Shown: piece by piece, positions 1-11,561 of the stretch
Numbering within the stretch: the first letter of the stretch is position 1
Layout of the letters: the number at the start of each line of letters is the position of its first letter
Source of the DNA: Stenogyne calaminthoides
Taxonomy: Eukaryota; Streptophyta; Magnoliopsida; Lamiales; Lamiaceae
Direction of reading: 5' to 3'
NCBI GenBank assembly: GCA_037126765.1
Contig: JBBCBC010000021.1
Span: 22,151,434 to 22,215,433, forward strand
DNA: 64,000 nucleotides
Position numbers and translations under genes: made by a program
The notes under the pieces: generated by a model
What the model saw: only the letters and a program-made list of their open reading frames with translations
Databases searched by the model: none
What the model was told of the DNA's origin: nothing

Positions 1-179
1 TGATTTTTCAGAGGAATACAATTCTCTAAAACCTTATGAGAAACACAACACATGCGCTAAGTATACCCTTCTGAAAATGCTTGACCTCAAACCCATCTGT
101 GAATGTCTTCCGAACTTGTGCACAAGACATAACCAACTTAATTAATTATTCTCATTATAATTAACAAAGAAATAATTTC

Positions 180-432
180 ACCCTCATGAACGATGATTTT
201 ATCCTTTTGATAGTGACTAACTTAAATTTTAAAATCAAAGCTTCTTGTTTCAAGATATGCTTCTCTCTAGATCTCAGGTTCGAAACTCCTTAGGTTGGAT
301 CAATTCTTGAGATGGTCCAATTCATACAGAGCTCTGCTCTGGCTTGAAGTGGGGCTCCCGCTAGTGTACGGTGAGTTCTGGTCCTCTCGATTAGTGTGTT
401 TGGAGTCGGATACCGAGTTATAAAAAAAATCA
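180..432 (+). repeat. SINE-like remnant (tentative)
   Basis: A sequence resembling an RNA polymerase III B box (ggttcgaaactc) lies at about 282-293. It is followed by about 130 bp of more GC-rich sequence than its surroundings and ends in a short A-rich stretch near 422-430. This is the layout of a tRNA-derived plant SINE body and tail. The A box is not clear and I see no target duplication. The rest of 1-746 is AT-rich DNA in which I see no gene; the A run at 467-480 is a simple repeat. Confidence 0.3.
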
Positions 433-755
433 ACAAACGAATACCAAAGGAGCAAAAACCGAATAAAAAAAAAAAAAAAAACCAATTGAAATACTAATGT
501 AATGAAAAAATAATAATTATAGTATTCACAAAGAACAATCAGAAGCTATTTAATGAGTTTCCTAATCAAAATGCAAAAACTAATTTCTACAACCTTCAAA
601 CGAATTTCTACTATACATTTTCAAAATTCTTTAATACATTTCCAGGTCCAAAGAATCATGATCTTCCGTTAATCATAAAGAATTTTGTTTGACCGATAAG
701 CTATAAATATTAAAACAAAAACAAATACACAAAAGAAAGTGCAACTGTGCAAAAA

Positions 756-990
756 GAGTGGGTCTCATGTGCACTCGGATGCACCGTACACTTATAAATT
801 ATTTTAGAAGCGTGCAATTATACAAAGTAGAAGCGTGCAACTATACCAAATAGAAACATGCAACTATGTTCCCATATTAACAGTTGTACTTTTTTATGTA
901 AATAAGTCGCACTTTTCAACATAACAAATTGCACGCTTAAAAAATGCATTATGAGTGCACAGTACACCCGAGTGCATATAAGACCAAGCC
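756..990. mobile_element. MITE of Mutator-like type, 235 bp
   Basis: Two imperfect terminal inverted repeats of about 35 bp face each other. The left end reads gagtgggtctcatgtgcac and the reverse complement of the right end reads ggcttggtcttatatgcac. The element is flanked by a perfect 9-bp direct repeat GTGCAAAAA at 747-755 and 991-999. A 9-bp target duplication with long terminal inverted repeats and no coding capacity is typical of non-autonomous Mutator-like elements. The interior has a short motif (aagcgtgcaa/tat) repeated three times. Perfect target duplications suggest a fairly recent insertion. Confidence 0.8.
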
Positions 991-999
991 GTGCAAAAA

Positions 1000-1724
1000 T
1001 AGAAGACTTGCTCTTATCTGCTCAGCTTCCTTTTTTTTTTCTCTAACTGGGATTACTGTAAACCATATAGGAACCATCAGATAATTTCAAAAGAATAAAA
1101 ATTAAGCTTTTCAAAAAAGGCATATCTAATATCCAAAAGTAGAGACTTCCAACACCTATCATAGAGATAACAAACCAGCGTCAGTTCTCAGAAATTTGTT
1201 AGAAGAGTCAAAATTTTAATTTCCTTTCTACGCCTATTATAATGATAGTAAGGTTGGTAATAGTACCTTGAGTAGTGACAGATTCAAAATTTAAATAACT
1301 ATATAAATACTAAAAATAATCAAAATGTAAAGCGCGGGAAATCTGCAACTTGAAAACATATAATATTAAGAATTACAGATAATTTTTTTAATGCAAAATT
1401 AAATACATTTGTTTATGTATTTTTGTAATCCAAAAGTAAAAAACGTAAACTAAATAATATATTTATATACAAATTAACTAAAATTAGTCAGCTGCAAAAA
1501 ATAGAGATTTTATCAAGTTAAGAGTTCGAACACCGGTTTTTTGAGTTGCAACATCAAACCCAAAGTATGGCAATGATGTTAACAGTTTAACACATTATAG
1601 ACAGACAAGATCACTAATTGCATATCACAATTGGCAATAATATTGTATCAACACGGCGAAAGTAATAACTGGATCTACAGAAATATTTTTATGCCTACTT
1701 ATTATTTTGATAATTAGACTTAGG
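1000..1724. other. AT-rich spacer without recognisable gene
   Basis: I see no coding region or element ends here. A sequence like a Pol III B box (agttcgaacaccgg, near 1522-1536) might mark another SINE scrap, but nothing supports it. Confidence 0.5.
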
Positions 1725-2071
1725 ATTCTTATAAACAATGAAAATCGTGTTTGAAAATGGTGGATCATAAAACTATGAATTGATAGATACAATTTTGTCA
1801 CCTTAGTACAAATTTTGATGTAACTCTTTTGAGATTTAGAAGCCACATTATGATAGCGACACGTACGGCTTATATTAATAAATTATGAATACAATGTCAC
1901 AATGAATAATGTTATATCACAAACAACGAAGTAAAATAATGATACATTTTTTACAGTTAAGATGAATATTGATTCATTTTTAATTTATAACATTGAACTG
2001 GGTTGACCGAAAAGCGTGGGGTGACCGGAAGACGGTAGGACACCATCATGTGCCGTCCAATTTGCCGCTTT

Positions 2072-2311
2072 CTAACGGGACTTCTTTAGTGCCCTCCTCG
2101 CTTTCTCTAGTGTCCTCTCTTGTTTATGAGCATTTTGGTGGCCTCCAAGTGTTAGAGAAGACGAAAACTCTCTCCTGCAATACATGAATACAAAAACTTT
2201 TGACCTGGAGGAGGATTCAGGATTACCGAGTTTTGGATATGGAAACTCGCACTTATCTTCATTGTGTGTCTGAGAGAGTTGATTGAATGATGAATTATAC
2301 ATTGCATGCAT
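2072..2311 (-). pseudogene. C2H2 zinc-finger gene fragment (plant LGGH type), copy 1
   Basis: The minus-strand reading holds YCRREFSSSLTLGGHQNAHK, clearly the finger helix of plant single-finger C2H2 transcription factors, which usually have a QALGGH core. A basic tail (ERTLEKARR) follows. The upstream part is rich in Ser, Pro and Lys. The first zinc-binding cysteine of the C-x2-C pair appears to be replaced by Phe (VFVFMYC), so this copy could not form a normal finger. It has no complete gene around it: it begins within a short open frame and ends after the helix. I infer a captured or duplicated fragment of a host regulator gene. Confidence 0.7.
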
Positions 2312-4870
2312 GTTATATAAAATAATTTCTTAAATAATAATGAAAATTATTGGTGAATCTTTAGGAAAAATATCCGAGCTATTGTTAATGGTTTTCTTCT
2401 TGAAACGTTATTTAATGTATTTCCATATGTGCATGAGGTAATTGGTAACAAGACAAAAATTAGTAAATTATTTGATTGATGGAAAAATAAATAAACAAGG
2501 TGTTTCATAAAAACGAATGCAATCGACATTTGAAACCCGGATAAGATAGAAAATAGAAAATTCTGGAATGAAAAATAGAAAATCTATGCATAAAAATAGA
2601 TATAGTTGGAGACAAATTGCTGTTATCGACGATTCTTTTTATGAATAAATGATGAAAATAAAATATGATTAAAATTAAATAAATAGAGTAAAAGTGAAGA
2701 AATGGAAAAGGGAGGGAATAGATAAAGTGGGAGACAAATTGCTGTTATCGGCGATTCTGTTTATGATTATGTGTATCAATAATTACGTATTATAGTTTCT
2801 ATTGTATGGAAATTTATTGAATTGCTATCAATTTTAGGTACTTACAAATTTCATTTGATATGAATATTAGTATTTCAATTCTGGAATCAATAATTTTCAT
2901 CTCATAATATTTTGTGCCTGATTGACCAAGGCCATTAAATTCATGAATATTGACGAGAAAATGAATACCTTTTTAGTTTTTTTTTAGTGAAAAATATTCA
3001 AAGACAGATTATAAAAGTCAATCAAATCAATTCAACAATTAACCTTCTATTATTATTCACATGTAAGGCAAACAGACACTTTGGTTAAGTGTATTTCTCA
3101 ATGAAGGACCTTAAACCTGTACTCTTGCAGAAATTTTATAGCATTGAAAAGAAAGAAAATAGATAAAATCACAAAGGCCAACCTTCTTCATGTGCAAGTC
3201 CCTCTATCTCAACAAAAGTTGGGCTTCCTTTCATCCGATAAAATTCATTATTATGCATCATAAATTTTAGATTAGTTTCACCAGTGTTGAATGTTGATCT
3301 TAAATAAGCATAAAATGCTAAATTTCATCAAGACCCTCTATTACATTCACCAAGATATCAATAAATTTATGGAGTAAGATATATTTCATTTAACAACTTT
3401 ATGCTGGTTTCTTTTAGCAAATTAAGTTTCTTATGCTTCAATTTGGTTAATCACTATATATATATGTGTGTATATATAGTGTAAAGTCTCACACAACCGT
3501 CAAACATTACTACACATTATCTTAACAAACCATGCAGAGATTATCAAACTATACAAATCGAAGAAACAACATAAAGAAAAAATGCAACTATCCGCAGATA
3601 CTACATAAATCAAGAACCCGGCCCACTCCTGTCGGGAACTAAATCAACAAAATCAATTACTTGTATTGCTCACCTTTTTATCGCAGCCAACACTTGGTCA
3701 TTGACATAACCTCCATCAATGAGCCTCCCCGGGATCAATTATATTCAATGAAGTGAAACCATAACTAGCCTCGGAGCTTCCAGCTGAAAGAAAATACAAA
3801 AATTAAATATAATAAACATTCACCAAACATTAATTGTAATAAAGGTTTTAGAATAAATTAAAACCTTTCTCTATAGTCTGATCTGCATCAATTTTCTTAT
3901 AAAAGGAAACCAAATCAAAATCATCTTCACAATCACCAACCACTGCAAAGCAAATATTCTATGTCAAATATTTAGTCTGACAATTCTTTGCCTCAAAATA
4001 AAATACATAGATATTCACATCAACGTCTAAGGAAAGCAAACAACTAAGGATAGCAGCAATAGAACAAATCTTCAGCAGAAGTTCAACTAAGTAACTGAAC
4101 AAACATAACCTTTTTTGGCATTTGTTTATTTATTAGGAAAATTTTCACAGTAAATTTATATTGCATAATATCCTTATAAATTTCTCTATTTACCTTGAAA
4201 TTGAAATTTGAATAGAGATGTCGCCTTGACGCATCAATGTGGAGACTCGGCTTGCAACTGTCCTCAATCCAACTTTTTGTTCATCATATGTTACCTTCCA
4301 ATCATTATCAATAAGTATTAAAAATAAAAAGAGTATCACAATCTAGGGTTTAAATCCCAAAGAAATTAAAATTTATCATGTTATTTATAAAGTGCTTACT
4401 ATTTGGATCATTTATCTCAACATAATCCAGTTATCAAAGGCAAAGAAAGACGTAGCCAAACTCCGAATGTAAATTATCAAGAATCATAGTCATAAATCAA
4501 ATTAATGAAACGAAGTACAAGTTACCTGGAAGAGCAGGAGAGGAAGGCCTGCTGAAGATGGGGAAAAAAACAATCAAAGCCCTAAATCCGAATAAATCTG
4601 CTAAACCCCAAATAAAAAGCATTTAAATTCAAAGCGCAAAATCTAATTAAAGAAACGAAATCCAGTTTACCCAGCGACAAGGGCGGCGGCGGGCGCAGTG
4701 GTGGACGCTGGAGACGGATAGTCGCACGGTTCTGCTTTCTGAAAAAAGAGAAACAAACAATAATCAGACTGCTTTCTGAAAAAGGAGAAATAATGAAAGG
4801 TAAATTAATTAAAATAGAAATATTAGAAGGGATGTAATTGAACATTATAAATAGTGGCAATGATAAAAGG
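2180..4870. repeat. Duplicated block, unit 1 (about 2.7 kb)
   Basis: This segment recurs, diverged and with small indels, at 4880-7670. Matching landmarks in order are: the zinc-finger remnant (2190-2300 and 4900-5010), an AT-rich stretch with tatttccatatgtgcatga (near 2418 and 5068), the phrase gattgaccaaggccattaaa (near 2921 and 5660), a TA-rich microsatellite (near 3455 and 6193), and a decayed spliced gene on the minus strand (3660-4760 and 6400-7560). The unit is either part of a larger non-autonomous transposon or a local tandem duplication; no terminal repeats were found. An internal repeat (gacaaattgctgttatcg) occurs twice within this unit, near 2611 and 2733. Confidence 0.7.
3660..4760 (-). 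pseudogene. Decayed spliced gene of unknown function, unit 1 copy
   Basis: Read on the minus strand, several short coding-like stretches are bounded by splice-like sites. Near 4205-4310: related to VEQKAGLRTLAIRVSTS but damaged, with about 43 bp lost relative to unit 2. Near 3870-3945: a segment encoding EDDFDLVSFYKKIDADQT, then a donor site. Near 3675-3790: SSEASYGFTSLN, then GGYVNDQVLAAIK, followed by gtgag. A GC-rich 5' part lies near 4680-4740. I do not recognise the protein family. The exon-intron pattern is plant-like, and the breaks show that it is not functional here. Confidence 0.5.
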
Positions 4871-4889
4871 GTTCAAAAATGATTTCTCA

Positions 4890-5010
4890 TCTCTTGCTTA
4901 CAATACATGTATACAAAACTTTTGACCTGAGGAGGATTCAGGCTTATCGAGTTTTAGATCTGGAAACTCGTGCTTGTGTATCTTCATTGTGTGTCTGAGA
5001 GAGTTGGTTG
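4890..5010 (-). pseudogene. C2H2 zinc-finger gene fragment, copy 2 (truncated)
   Basis: Contains the same upstream part (KLDKPESSS) and the start of the finger (FVYMYCKQE) on the minus strand, in two different frames. The helix with the LGGH core is missing, so only the 5' half survives. It lies at the start of duplicated unit 2. Confidence 0.5.
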
Positions 5011-6399
5011 AATGAAGAATTATACATTGCGTGTTAATTGTTTTCTTCTTGGAAAATTATTATTTAATGTATTTCCATATGTGCATGAGGTATTTGGCAA
5101 CGAGGCAAAAATTAGTAAATTATTTGATTGATGGGATAATAAATAAATAAGGTGTTTCATAAAAACGAATGCAATCGACATTTAAAAACGGAGAAGATTG
5201 TGGACTACAAATTCTGGATATAAAAACCGAAAATCTATGCACACAAATAGATATACTTGTAAACAGGTTAGATTCCCCTGCCACATCTAACTATAAAGTT
5301 TATACTTCTGTTTTCCTGCTTGTATTTCTATATTTATAATACTTGTGTTTATTTAAAATAATGTAATAATAATATGAGCAAAGAATAAATGAGAAAAATA
5401 AAATATGATTAAAATTAAATAAATAGAGTAACAGTGAAGAAAGGGAAGAGGGAGGGAATAGATAAAGTTGGAGACAAATTGTTATTTTTGGCGATTCTGT
5501 TTATGTATATGACTATCTATAATTACGTATTATAGTTTCTGTTGTATAAAAAAATATTGATTTGCTATCAATTTTAGGATCTTACAAATTTGATTTGATA
5601 TGAATATTAGTATTCCAATTCTGGAATCAATAATTTTCATCTCATAATATTTTGTGCCCGATTGACCAAGGCCATTAAATTAAAGAATGTTAACGAGGAA
5701 ATGAACACCTTTTTTGTTTTTTTTTTAATGAAAAATATTCAAAGACAGATTATAAAAGTCAATCAAATCATTTCAACAATTAAACTTATTATTCACACGT
5801 AAGACAAATAGACACTTTGGTTAAGTGTATTTTTTCAGTAAAGGACCTTAAACATGTACTCTTGCTGAAATTTTAGAGCACTGAAAAGAAAAAAAATAGA
5901 CAAAATCACAAAGGCCAACCTTCTTCATGTGCAAGTCCCTCTATCTCAACAACAATTGGCTTTTTGCATCATATAAAATTCATTATTATGCATCATAAAT
6001 TTTAGATTAGTTTCACTAGTGTTGAATGTTGATCTTAAATAAGTATAAAATGCTAAATTTCATAGAGACCTTCTATTACATTCACCAAGATATTAATAAA
6101 TTTATGGAGTAAGATATATTTCATTTAGCAGCAGCTTTATGCAGGTTTCTTTTAGTAAATTAAGATTCATATTCTTCAATTTGGTTAATCACTATATATA
6201 TGTGTATATATAATGGAAAGTCTCACACAACCGTCAAACATTACTACACATTATCTTCACAAAACCATGCAGAGATTATTAAACTATACAAATCAAAGAA
6301 ACAACATAAAGAAAAAAATGCAACTATCCGCAGACACTACATAAATCAAGAACCCGACCCACTCCTGTCGGGAACTAAATCAACAAAATCAATTACTTG

Positions 6400-7560
6400 T
6401 ATTGCTCACCTTTTTATGGTATCCAACACTTAGTCATTGACATAACCTCACTCAATGAGCCGTAAGCCGGGGGGGGGGGGGGTTCAATTGTATTCAATGT
6501 CTTGAAATTATAACTGGCCTCGGAGCTTCCGACTGAAAGAAAATGCAAACATTAATTATAATAAACATTCACCATACATTAAGCGTAATAAAGATTTTAG
6601 AATGAATTAAAACCTTTCCCTATGGTCTGATCTGCATCAATTTTCTTTTAAAAGAAAATCAAATCAAAATCATCTTCACATTTACCAACAACTGTTAAAG
6701 TAAATATTCTATGTCAAATATTTAGTCTAACAATTCTCTGCCTCAAAATAAAATACATAGATACTCACATCAATGTCTAAGGAAAGCAAACAACTAAGGA
6801 TATCAGCAATAAAACAAATCTTTAGCAGAAGTTCAACTAAGTTACTGAACAAGCATAACCTTTTTCGACATTTATTTATTTATCAGGGATTTTTTTTCAC
6901 ATATAACATTTATATTGCATAATATCCTTATAATTTTTTCTAATTACCTTGAAATTGCAATTTGAATAGAGATGCCGCCTTGACGCATATCTGACATATT
7001 ACCATGTGGTTCAATGAAAGTGGTCATTGATGTTGAGACTCGTATTGCCAATGTTCTCAATCCAGCTTTTTGTTCCACATATGTTACCTTCCAATCATTA
7101 TCAATGATTATTAAAAATAAAAAAAGAATCAGAATATAGGTTTTAAATCCCAAAGAATAAAAATTTACACTGTTACTTGTAAAGTGCTCATTATTTGAAT
7201 CATTTATCTCAACAGAATCCAGTTCTCAAAGGCAAAGAAAGACGTAGCCAAACTCCGAACGAAAATCATCAAGAATCAAAGTCATAATCAAATTAATGAA
7301 ACGAAATACAAGTTACTTGGAAGAGCCAGAGAGGAGCCGGAGCAGCGGGCCTGCTGAAGATGGGGGAAAAATAAATTAACAATTCATAGCACAAAGTCTA
7401 ATTAGTGAAACGAAATCCAGTTTATCCGGAAGCAGTAGGAGAGGAAGCTACAAGGGCGGCGAGGAGGGTGGCGGGGACGGCGGTGGCGGCGGGCGCAACT
7501 GTGGGCGCTAGAGACAGATAGTCGCATAGTTCTGGTTTCTGAAAAAAGTGAAACAAACAA
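6400..7560 (-). pseudogene. Decayed spliced gene of unknown function, unit 2 copy
   Basis: Second copy of the gene described at 3660-4760. It keeps the longer exon near 6948-7095, whose translation includes TYVEQKAGLRTLAIRVSTS and then HGNMSDMRQGGISIQI before a donor site. The next exon (near 6617-6690) has an in-frame stop (ttttaaaag). The last has a 14-G run in place of the bases seen in unit 1, and a tgagg stop where unit 1 reads GGYVND. The GC-rich 5' region (7435-7530) could hold a start codon. I cannot name the family. Confidence 0.5.
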
Positions 7561-7679
7561 TAATCGAACTGCTTTCTAAAAAAAAGAGAAACAATGAAAG
7601 GTGAATTAATTAAAATAAATTAAAATTGAAATATTAGAAGGGATGTAATTGAACATTATAAATTATGGCAAGGGTAAAA

Positions 7680-8035
7680 GGTCTGAAATAATTTCCCATC
7701 CCTTGCCTGCAATACAGGCATACGAAACTTTTAACCCGAGGAGGATTTGGGCTTATCGAATTTTGGATCTGGAAACTCGCGCTTGGGTATCTTCATTGTG
7801 TGTCTGAGAGAGTTGATTGAATGAGGAATTATACATTGCATGTTAATTTTTTTCTTCTTGAAAAATTATTTAATGTGTTTTCATATGTGCATGAGGTATT
7901 TGGTAACAAGGTAAAAATTAGTAAACTATTTGACTGGTGAGAAAATAAATAAATAAGGTGTTCATAAAAACAATTGATATTTGAAACTGGAGAAGATTGT
8001 GGACTACAAATTCTGAAATTAAAAACAGAAAATCT
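7680..8035. repeat. Duplicated block, unit 3, truncated
   Basis: Repeats the first roughly 350 bp of units 1 and 2 (zinc-finger remnant and following AT-rich part), then stops at about 8035. The next 360 bp (8036-8394) match nothing else I can see in the window, and hold no gene I can support. Confidence 0.6.
7690..7815 (-). pseudogene. C2H2 zinc-finger gene fragment, copy 3 (truncated)
   Basis: Same remnant as copies 1 and 2. The minus strand shows KREFPDPKFDKPKSSS, then a stop codon, with the C-x2-C half (VCLYC) readable in another frame. The helix is absent. Confidence 0.5.
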
Positions 8036-8394
8036 ATGTCATCAACTGTAATCATTATTGACGTTAAATCTCTGAAGAATAGGCTTAATTTAGTTACAAA
8101 CCTTCAAACATTGTTAGAAATAAATTTACGGATTGCAGTTGGTAAAATTTGCAGCATAAACACACCACAATCGTGGATTTTAATCCCAGACACATTCCCG
8201 TTTGATGTGTTTGCATAACGACTCAAATTTGAGACATAGTCATCTAGAAATTTCAACTCTTAAATCCACTTACACACTGCTAGTTTTTGATTCTTATCAA
8301 GTGTGTAAGCGACTTTCAGATATTTTCATGTATTCTCATCCTTTTTCAGAAACTACGTTTGTATATACTATTCAATGCATCGTGGGACTTTGAA

Positions 8395-9245
8395 AATGAA
8401 AATCATAAACAATGGAAATCATGTTTGGAAATGGTGGATCATAAGACTACGAATTGGTAGATATAGTTCTGCCACCTTAAAAAGAATCTTGATGTAACTC
8501 TTTTGAGATTTAGTAGCCACATTATGATAGCGACACATATGGCTTATATTAATAAATTATGAATATAATGTCATAATGAATAATGTTACATTACAAACAA
8601 TGACGTAAAATGGTAGATGAATAATGATGCATTTTTTACCGTTAAGATGAATATTAATTTATTTATAATTTATAACACTAACCTGGGTTGACCAAAAAGC
8701 GTGGAGTGACCGGAAGACGGTAGGACATCATCTCGGGCCGTCCAATTTGCCGCTTCCTAACGGGACTTCTCTAGTGCCCTTTTCGCTTTCTCTAGTGCCC
8801 TCTGATGTCTATGAACATTTTGGTGCCCTCTCTCTCCTACAATACAGGCATACATAAACTTTTGATCTCGAGGAGGATTCGGGCTTATCGAGTTTTGGTT
8901 CTGGAAACTCGCGCTTGGGTATCTTCATTGTGTATATGAGAAAATTGATTGAATATTGAATTATAAATTGCATGCATGTTATATAAAAGATATTCTTAAA
9001 TAATAATGGAAATTATTGGTGAATCTTCAAGAAAAATATTCGAGCTATTGTTAATTTTTTCTTCTTGAAAAATTATTTAATGTATTTCCATATGAGCATG
9101 AGGTATTTAATATCGAGGCAAAAATTTGTAAATTATTTGATTGATGGGAAATAAATAAACAAGGTGTTTCATAAAAACGAATGCAATCAACATTTGAAAC
9201 CGGAGAAGATCGTGGACTGCAAATTGCGGAATTAAAAACAGAAAA
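8395..9245. repeat. Fourth partial copy, matching 1725-2580
   Basis: From about 8395 the sequence follows 1725-2580 closely, including the landmarks atggtggatcat, cattatgatagcgacac and gggttgacc, the zinc-finger remnant, and the AT-rich part after it. It is therefore a copy of the region just before and at the start of unit 1. It ends at a run of nine G (9261-9269), beyond which the copia fragment begins. Confidence 0.65.
8765..8960 (-). pseudogene. C2H2 zinc-finger gene fragment, copy 4 (internal deletion)
   Basis: This copy keeps the C-x2-C pair (VYVCLYCRRE), so the ancestor had both cysteines. Then about 30 nt that encode the finger loop and the start of the LGGH helix are missing. The sequence resumes at GHQN with the basic tail (ALEKAKR). 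The four copies together show different breaks of one ancestral sequence. Confidence 0.6.
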
Positions 9246-9299
9246 TCTATGTCAATAAAAGGGGGGGGGATTGAATGCGCTCCAACTTGCATAAAATAA

Positions 9300-10155
9300 C
9301 AGGAATTGTTGATGTTACCACCGGTGATACAACATTGGTTACAACATCCGTGATTCGACCTTTCTTCTTAACCACTAACACTTTGTGTTCAATATTGCCT
9401 TTGATGTTGTTGATTGCAGGTTGATGATCCAGGATGTTCCTCAAGATTCCAGAAGGTTCTACAAGCTTTAGGAATATGCAGGAATAGCCTAGATCATGCG
9501 GCTGTTTTCCAGAACATTAAAGAAGCCCACTAACACGGCAGTTGAGCGTGAAATCATAGGTTAGTGGTGGAAGAGTTTTCTAGATCCTTTAAGGAGGCTC
9601 TATGGATGAAAATTGCAGCGTACGTGAAGTCTATAAATAGAGAGGGTTGTATCGTTCATCAATGCAAGGTGAAAACCGAGTGAAGCAAAAATCAAGTATC
9701 AACTGTTGAGTGATTTAGTGCATCCACAGTGATAGGGTTGTTGTCGTGGACTTTTGGGTACAACAAGTGAATACAGGGTTTGTAGACACTTCGAGTATCA
9801 ATAGATTAATTGTATGTGGAATGTTAGTCTCGGTGAAGATAGTTTCATACACACATGAGAGATCAACTTTGGTAGTGTAGAGATACACCTAGCCTTTTGA
9901 TCTTAAACCTAGTTTAGATCTTGTTTAAAGATGATTCGATTTGTGAACCTCTTTGTACTCATTATTTTGTTAAATAGTGATTTTGACCATAAAGCTGATC
10001 AATCTATTTCATATAGATTGTGCAAAGTTTTGAAACATCGTGTGTTGTGTTCTGAGTCTTCCACTGTTTCTCTCTTTTAGATGTTATTTTGAATGTTATA
10101 ACATTCATTGCAACATTACTCTGATTTTACTTAACACAACCCCGTTTCACACACT
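9300..10155 (+). repeat. 5' LTR of copia D (boundaries approximate)
   Basis: Non-coding segment with a TATA box (ctataaatag, 9630-9639) about 30 bp before a likely transcript start, then about 500 bp of R/U5-like sequence, immediately before a primer-site-like motif. No second copy is present to define the ends. A TG at about 9306 and CA near 10153 are possible termini. Confidence 0.5.
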
Positions 10156-10161
10156 TTTAGT

Positions 10162-10174
10162 TGGCACTAGAGCC
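10162..10174 (+). other. Primer binding site-like motif of copia D
   Basis: tggcactagagcc differs at three positions from the usual tggtatcagagcc, which pairs with the 3' end of initiator tRNA-Met. It stands right after the LTR and about 50 bp before the gag start. Confidence 0.6.
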
Positions 10175-10225
10175 AAAACTTAATTTTACTAAGTTAGATC
10201 CTGTGTCAAGTGTGTTGTTTTTGTT

Positions 10226-11423
10226 ATGACGATGGAATATCCACTTACTCCACAAAGTTTGAGACCACCAATTCTTGATGGTACAAACTATGCGAATTGG
10301 AAACCTAAGATGAGGATGTACATCAAGTCAATTGATGAACGTGCTTGGAGAAGTATACTTTCAGGATGGACACCTCCTAAGAATGCAGCAGATGAAGAAG
10401 GAGAAGTTACAGTTAAACACGAGCTGGATTGGACTAATGACGAAAGTATAACTTCTAGCTACAATTCTAAAGCTTTGAATGCAATATTCACATCAACTGA
10501 TATGACTATGTTCAAAATCATATCAACATGTGTTTCTGCAAAAGAAGCTTGGGATATCAAGAGCACAATGAAGGTTCAGATAGTGTTCGAAGGTCCAGAC
10601 TTCTAATACTCGGGATAAAGTTCGAGAACTTGAAGATGAAGGAGGATGAAACAATTTCTTTCTACAATGAACGGATTACTGAAATTGTCAATGAAGCTCA
10701 ATCTCTTGGAGATCCCATCTCCAATGTAAGGTTGGTTCATAAGATTTTGCGTACTGTACTTAAGAACCTCGATGCAAAAATTTGTGAAATTGAAGAGGCA
10801 AGGGATACAAATACACTGAGTCAAAATGAACTAATCAGCATCCTACGTGCGTATGAGATGAATACAACTGAGAAGGATGAAGGAGTTGATGCAAAGAAAG
10901 TAGTGGTGTTCAAAGTGAAACATCTTCAAATGTTGAGCAAGTTTCGTTTGTGACTGAAGCTGATTCTGAGGATGATGTTGCTTATTTGTGTTCTAACCCC
11001 GATGAGTACATTGTTTTTATGACAAGTCAATTCAAGGCTTAAATGAAGAGGAAGACAAGCAAGTTCATAGGCAACAATCAACCAAAAATTCAGATCAATA
11101 ACTCTCCAAAAACACCTGAAAAGAAAGGTAATGCATTCCAACCAAGACAATTTAGTAATGAAATCAAAGGCATGTATGACAAAATTGACCCTAAATATAG
11201 AAAGTCTGTTCAATGTAATGCATATCATAGGTATGGTCACTATGCGAATGAATGTGCTAATACCTTGCTTAAACTGAAATTGAACTTCAATGCTACTTTA
11301 AGTGATGAATCTGATGAAGAGCATGAAGATGAGAAAAATAAAGAACGTGCATTCTTTGCTAGGATAGACTATGATGATTCCTTAGATGTGATTTGGACTA
11401 TTCTGATTCTGATGTTGAAATAG
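10226..11423 (+). pseudogene. Copia D gag (capsid-like, UBN2 type), broken
   Basis: The start MTMEYPLTPQSLRPPILDG with NYANWKPKM is the usual N-terminus of plant copia gag. The capsid-like part continues in a second frame from about 10590 (ENLKMKEDETISFYNERITE), and a third frame from 11043 carries a zinc knuckle read as CNAYHRYGHYANEC. Its second cysteine is Tyr, so the knuckle is damaged. At least three frame changes between 10226 and 11423 break the gene. Confidence 0.75.
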
Positions 11424-11561
11424 ATGTTACCACATCTGGAGTAACATTGGATGAGAATTGTTCAACAAAAATTGTTAATTGTTTTAATGGTTTAATTGAT
11501 GAAGGAACATCTGACGTGAACAATAAACATGTGGACCAGATTGTAAAGATTATTTTGATAA

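Larger units (their letters stand above)
4880..7670. repeat. Duplicated block, unit 2 (about 2.8 kb)
   Basis: Second copy of the block that begins at 2180, in the same orientation and directly adjacent. It is longer in some parts: it keeps about 43 bp of an exon that unit 1 has lost, near 6990-7035. It carries a run of 14 G at 6469-6482 inside what should be an exon. The head-to-tail placement indicates duplication by unequal exchange or nested insertion of related elements. Confidence 0.7.

Noticed and set aside
1516..1540. Possible second SINE from a B box-like word
   Set aside because: No A box, tail or target duplication.
4582..4860. Minus-strand frame of 92 codons with a Pro- and Arg-rich stretch
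   Set aside because: It spans the supposed 5' exon and intron of the unknown gene and is not kept in the second unit.
7997..8393. Two overlapping open frames of 63 and 73 codons in the unique segment
   Set aside because: AT-rich, no motif, no splice pattern, and no copy in the other units; not distinguishable from chance.
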